Part shown: piece by piece, positions 35,094-35,780 of the stretch
Numbering within the stretch: position 1 is the stretch's first letter
Layout: each line of letters begins with the position of its first letter
Assembly (NCBI GenBank): GCA_938035125.1
Contig: CALHNS010000069.1
Coordinates: 1-35,780, forward strand
DNA length: 35,780 bases
Direction of reading: 5' to 3'
Source: an uncultured Granulosicoccaceae bacterium
GTDB taxonomy: Bacteria; Pseudomonadota; Gammaproteobacteria; Granulosicoccales; Granulosicoccaceae
The notes under the pieces: model-generated
Database searches by the model: none
What the model saw: the letters and a program-made list of their open reading frames with translations, nothing else
What the model was told of the DNA's origin: nothing
Position numbers and translations under genes: made by a program

Positions 35094-35780
35094 TTAACGC
35101 AATCGAAGCGCAGCTAATGCGCCATCTGATGATTGGATGTATGTGATGTCGTCGGCTTGTGCGGGTGTGGTGCGAATAGCTTCGCGCCCAACTCGAGTTC
35201 TACCCACAATTTCTCCCGTGTTGGCATCCAACAAATGCACAAAGCCTTCAAAGTCGGCAACTAACAGCACATCGTTATTCAATGCAACGGGACGGGTTAA
35301 GTTACGGCCCCGAAACGCTTTTTGTTCCCAACCAATTTGCCCGTTAGACTTATCCACTTCCAATACCGAATCGTCTTCACTGACAACGTAGAGTTTATCG
35401 CCGCTTAGCAACAACCCTGCGGTGGATGACATAGGAGTTGACCAAACAATGTTGCCTTGGCCTGGCTCAATTCTTACGATTCGTCCGCGGTAACTGGTGG
35501 CGTAGATCGCTTCATCATCGGTTTGAATATCACCGTCGATGTCCACCAATCGCTCCACTTCAGAACGACCGCTTGGCACGCTAACAATAGATTCCCAAAT
35601 GACACGGCCAGTATCTAATGCCATGGCAACCACTCGGCCATCATCTAATCCCATCAGCACGCCACCGTCCACCAAAACAGGAGAACTGTAACCGTTTAGG
35701 GTTAAAGCAGGAGGCGTAAACGATGCTGTCCATCGCTCTTCGCCGGTATCAGGTTCTAGCACAACCACTCGACCATCAGC
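35094..35780 (-). CDS. bamB: outer membrane assembly factor BamB (5' end outside the window)
   Basis: The last 228 residues of a beta-propeller protein built from PQQ-like repeats (for example DTGEERWTASF, DTGRVIWES, GQGNIVWSTPM, SNGQIGWEQKAF, NTGEIVGRTRVG). BamB is an outer-membrane lipoprotein that supports beta-barrel insertion by BamA. The frame is open to the window end, so the lipoprotein signal is not visible. The location directly upstream of der supports the assignment. Confidence 0.93.
   Translation of the reverse strand, partial: ADGRVVVLEPDTGEERWTASFTPPALTLNGYSSPVLVDGGVLMGLDDGRVVAMALDTGRVIWESIVSVPSGRSEVERLVDIDGDIQTDDEAIYATSYRGRIVRIEPGQGNIVWSTPMSSTAGLLLSGDKLYVVSEDDSVLEVDKSNGQIGWEQKAFRGRNLTRPVALNNDVLLVADFEGFVHLLDANTGEIVGRTRVGREAIRTTPAQADDITYIQSSDGALAALRLR

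Overview
The window is a gene-dense, mostly housekeeping stretch of a gammaproteobacterial chromosome. Evidence for this placement: ZipA is a gammaproteobacterial division protein; cysZ lies next to the zipA/ligA block as in Escherichia coli; and the order fabD-fabG-acpP-fabF-mltG-tmk-holB-pilZ is typical of Pseudomonas-like gammaproteobacteria. An SMC protein is present instead of MukB. I cannot name a genus. No stretch longer than about 220 bp lacks a gene, and I found no tRNA, rRNA or CRISPR array.

Layout. (1) 1-2393, plus strand: the end of a nitrate/sulfonate/taurine-type ABC transporter operon. It holds a partial ATPase and a permease with an unusual periplasmic insertion of about 365 residues. 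(2) 2394-2551: three consecutive stem-loops, the last a Rho-independent terminator, just before a D-2-hydroxyacid dehydrogenase (2552-3526). (3) 3526-4569: a compact IS1/IS1595-like insertion sequence with inverted ends, each of which is itself a hairpin. (4) 4569-5195: a small secreted DUF4124 protein. (5) 5357-24834: one continuous minus-strand run of 16 genes. In transcription order these are smc, zipA, ligA, dapB, fabD, fabG, acpP, fabF, mltG, tmk, holB, pilZ, a mini-SET protein, apbE, a GAF/HlyD-type adaptor, and a PqqD-like/M50 protease/HlyD fusion. (6) 24939-26562, plus strand: cysZ and an M23 peptidase. (7) 26724-31209, plus strand: an alkaline-phosphatase-superfamily (LtaS/OpgB-like) membrane enzyme and a GH17-GT2 glucan synthase, a likely beta-glucan synthesis and decoration pair. 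(8) 31213-35780, minus strand: bamB (partial), der, an acyl-CoA synthetase and a YihX-like HAD phosphatase.

How the genes work together. The core of the minus-strand run supplies membrane lipid building blocks (fabD, fabG, acpP, fabF), cell-wall precursor and remodelling functions (dapB, mltG), division (zipA) and DNA replication or segregation (smc, ligA, tmk, holB). Its downstream tail, SET-ApbE-GAF/HlyD-PqqD/M50/HlyD, is the least understood part. It looks like an envelope-export or peptide-processing module with two adaptor proteins but no recognisable ABC or RND pump beside it, and it is the best candidate here for an undescribed system. The GH17-GT2 plus LtaS-like pair is the second candidate.
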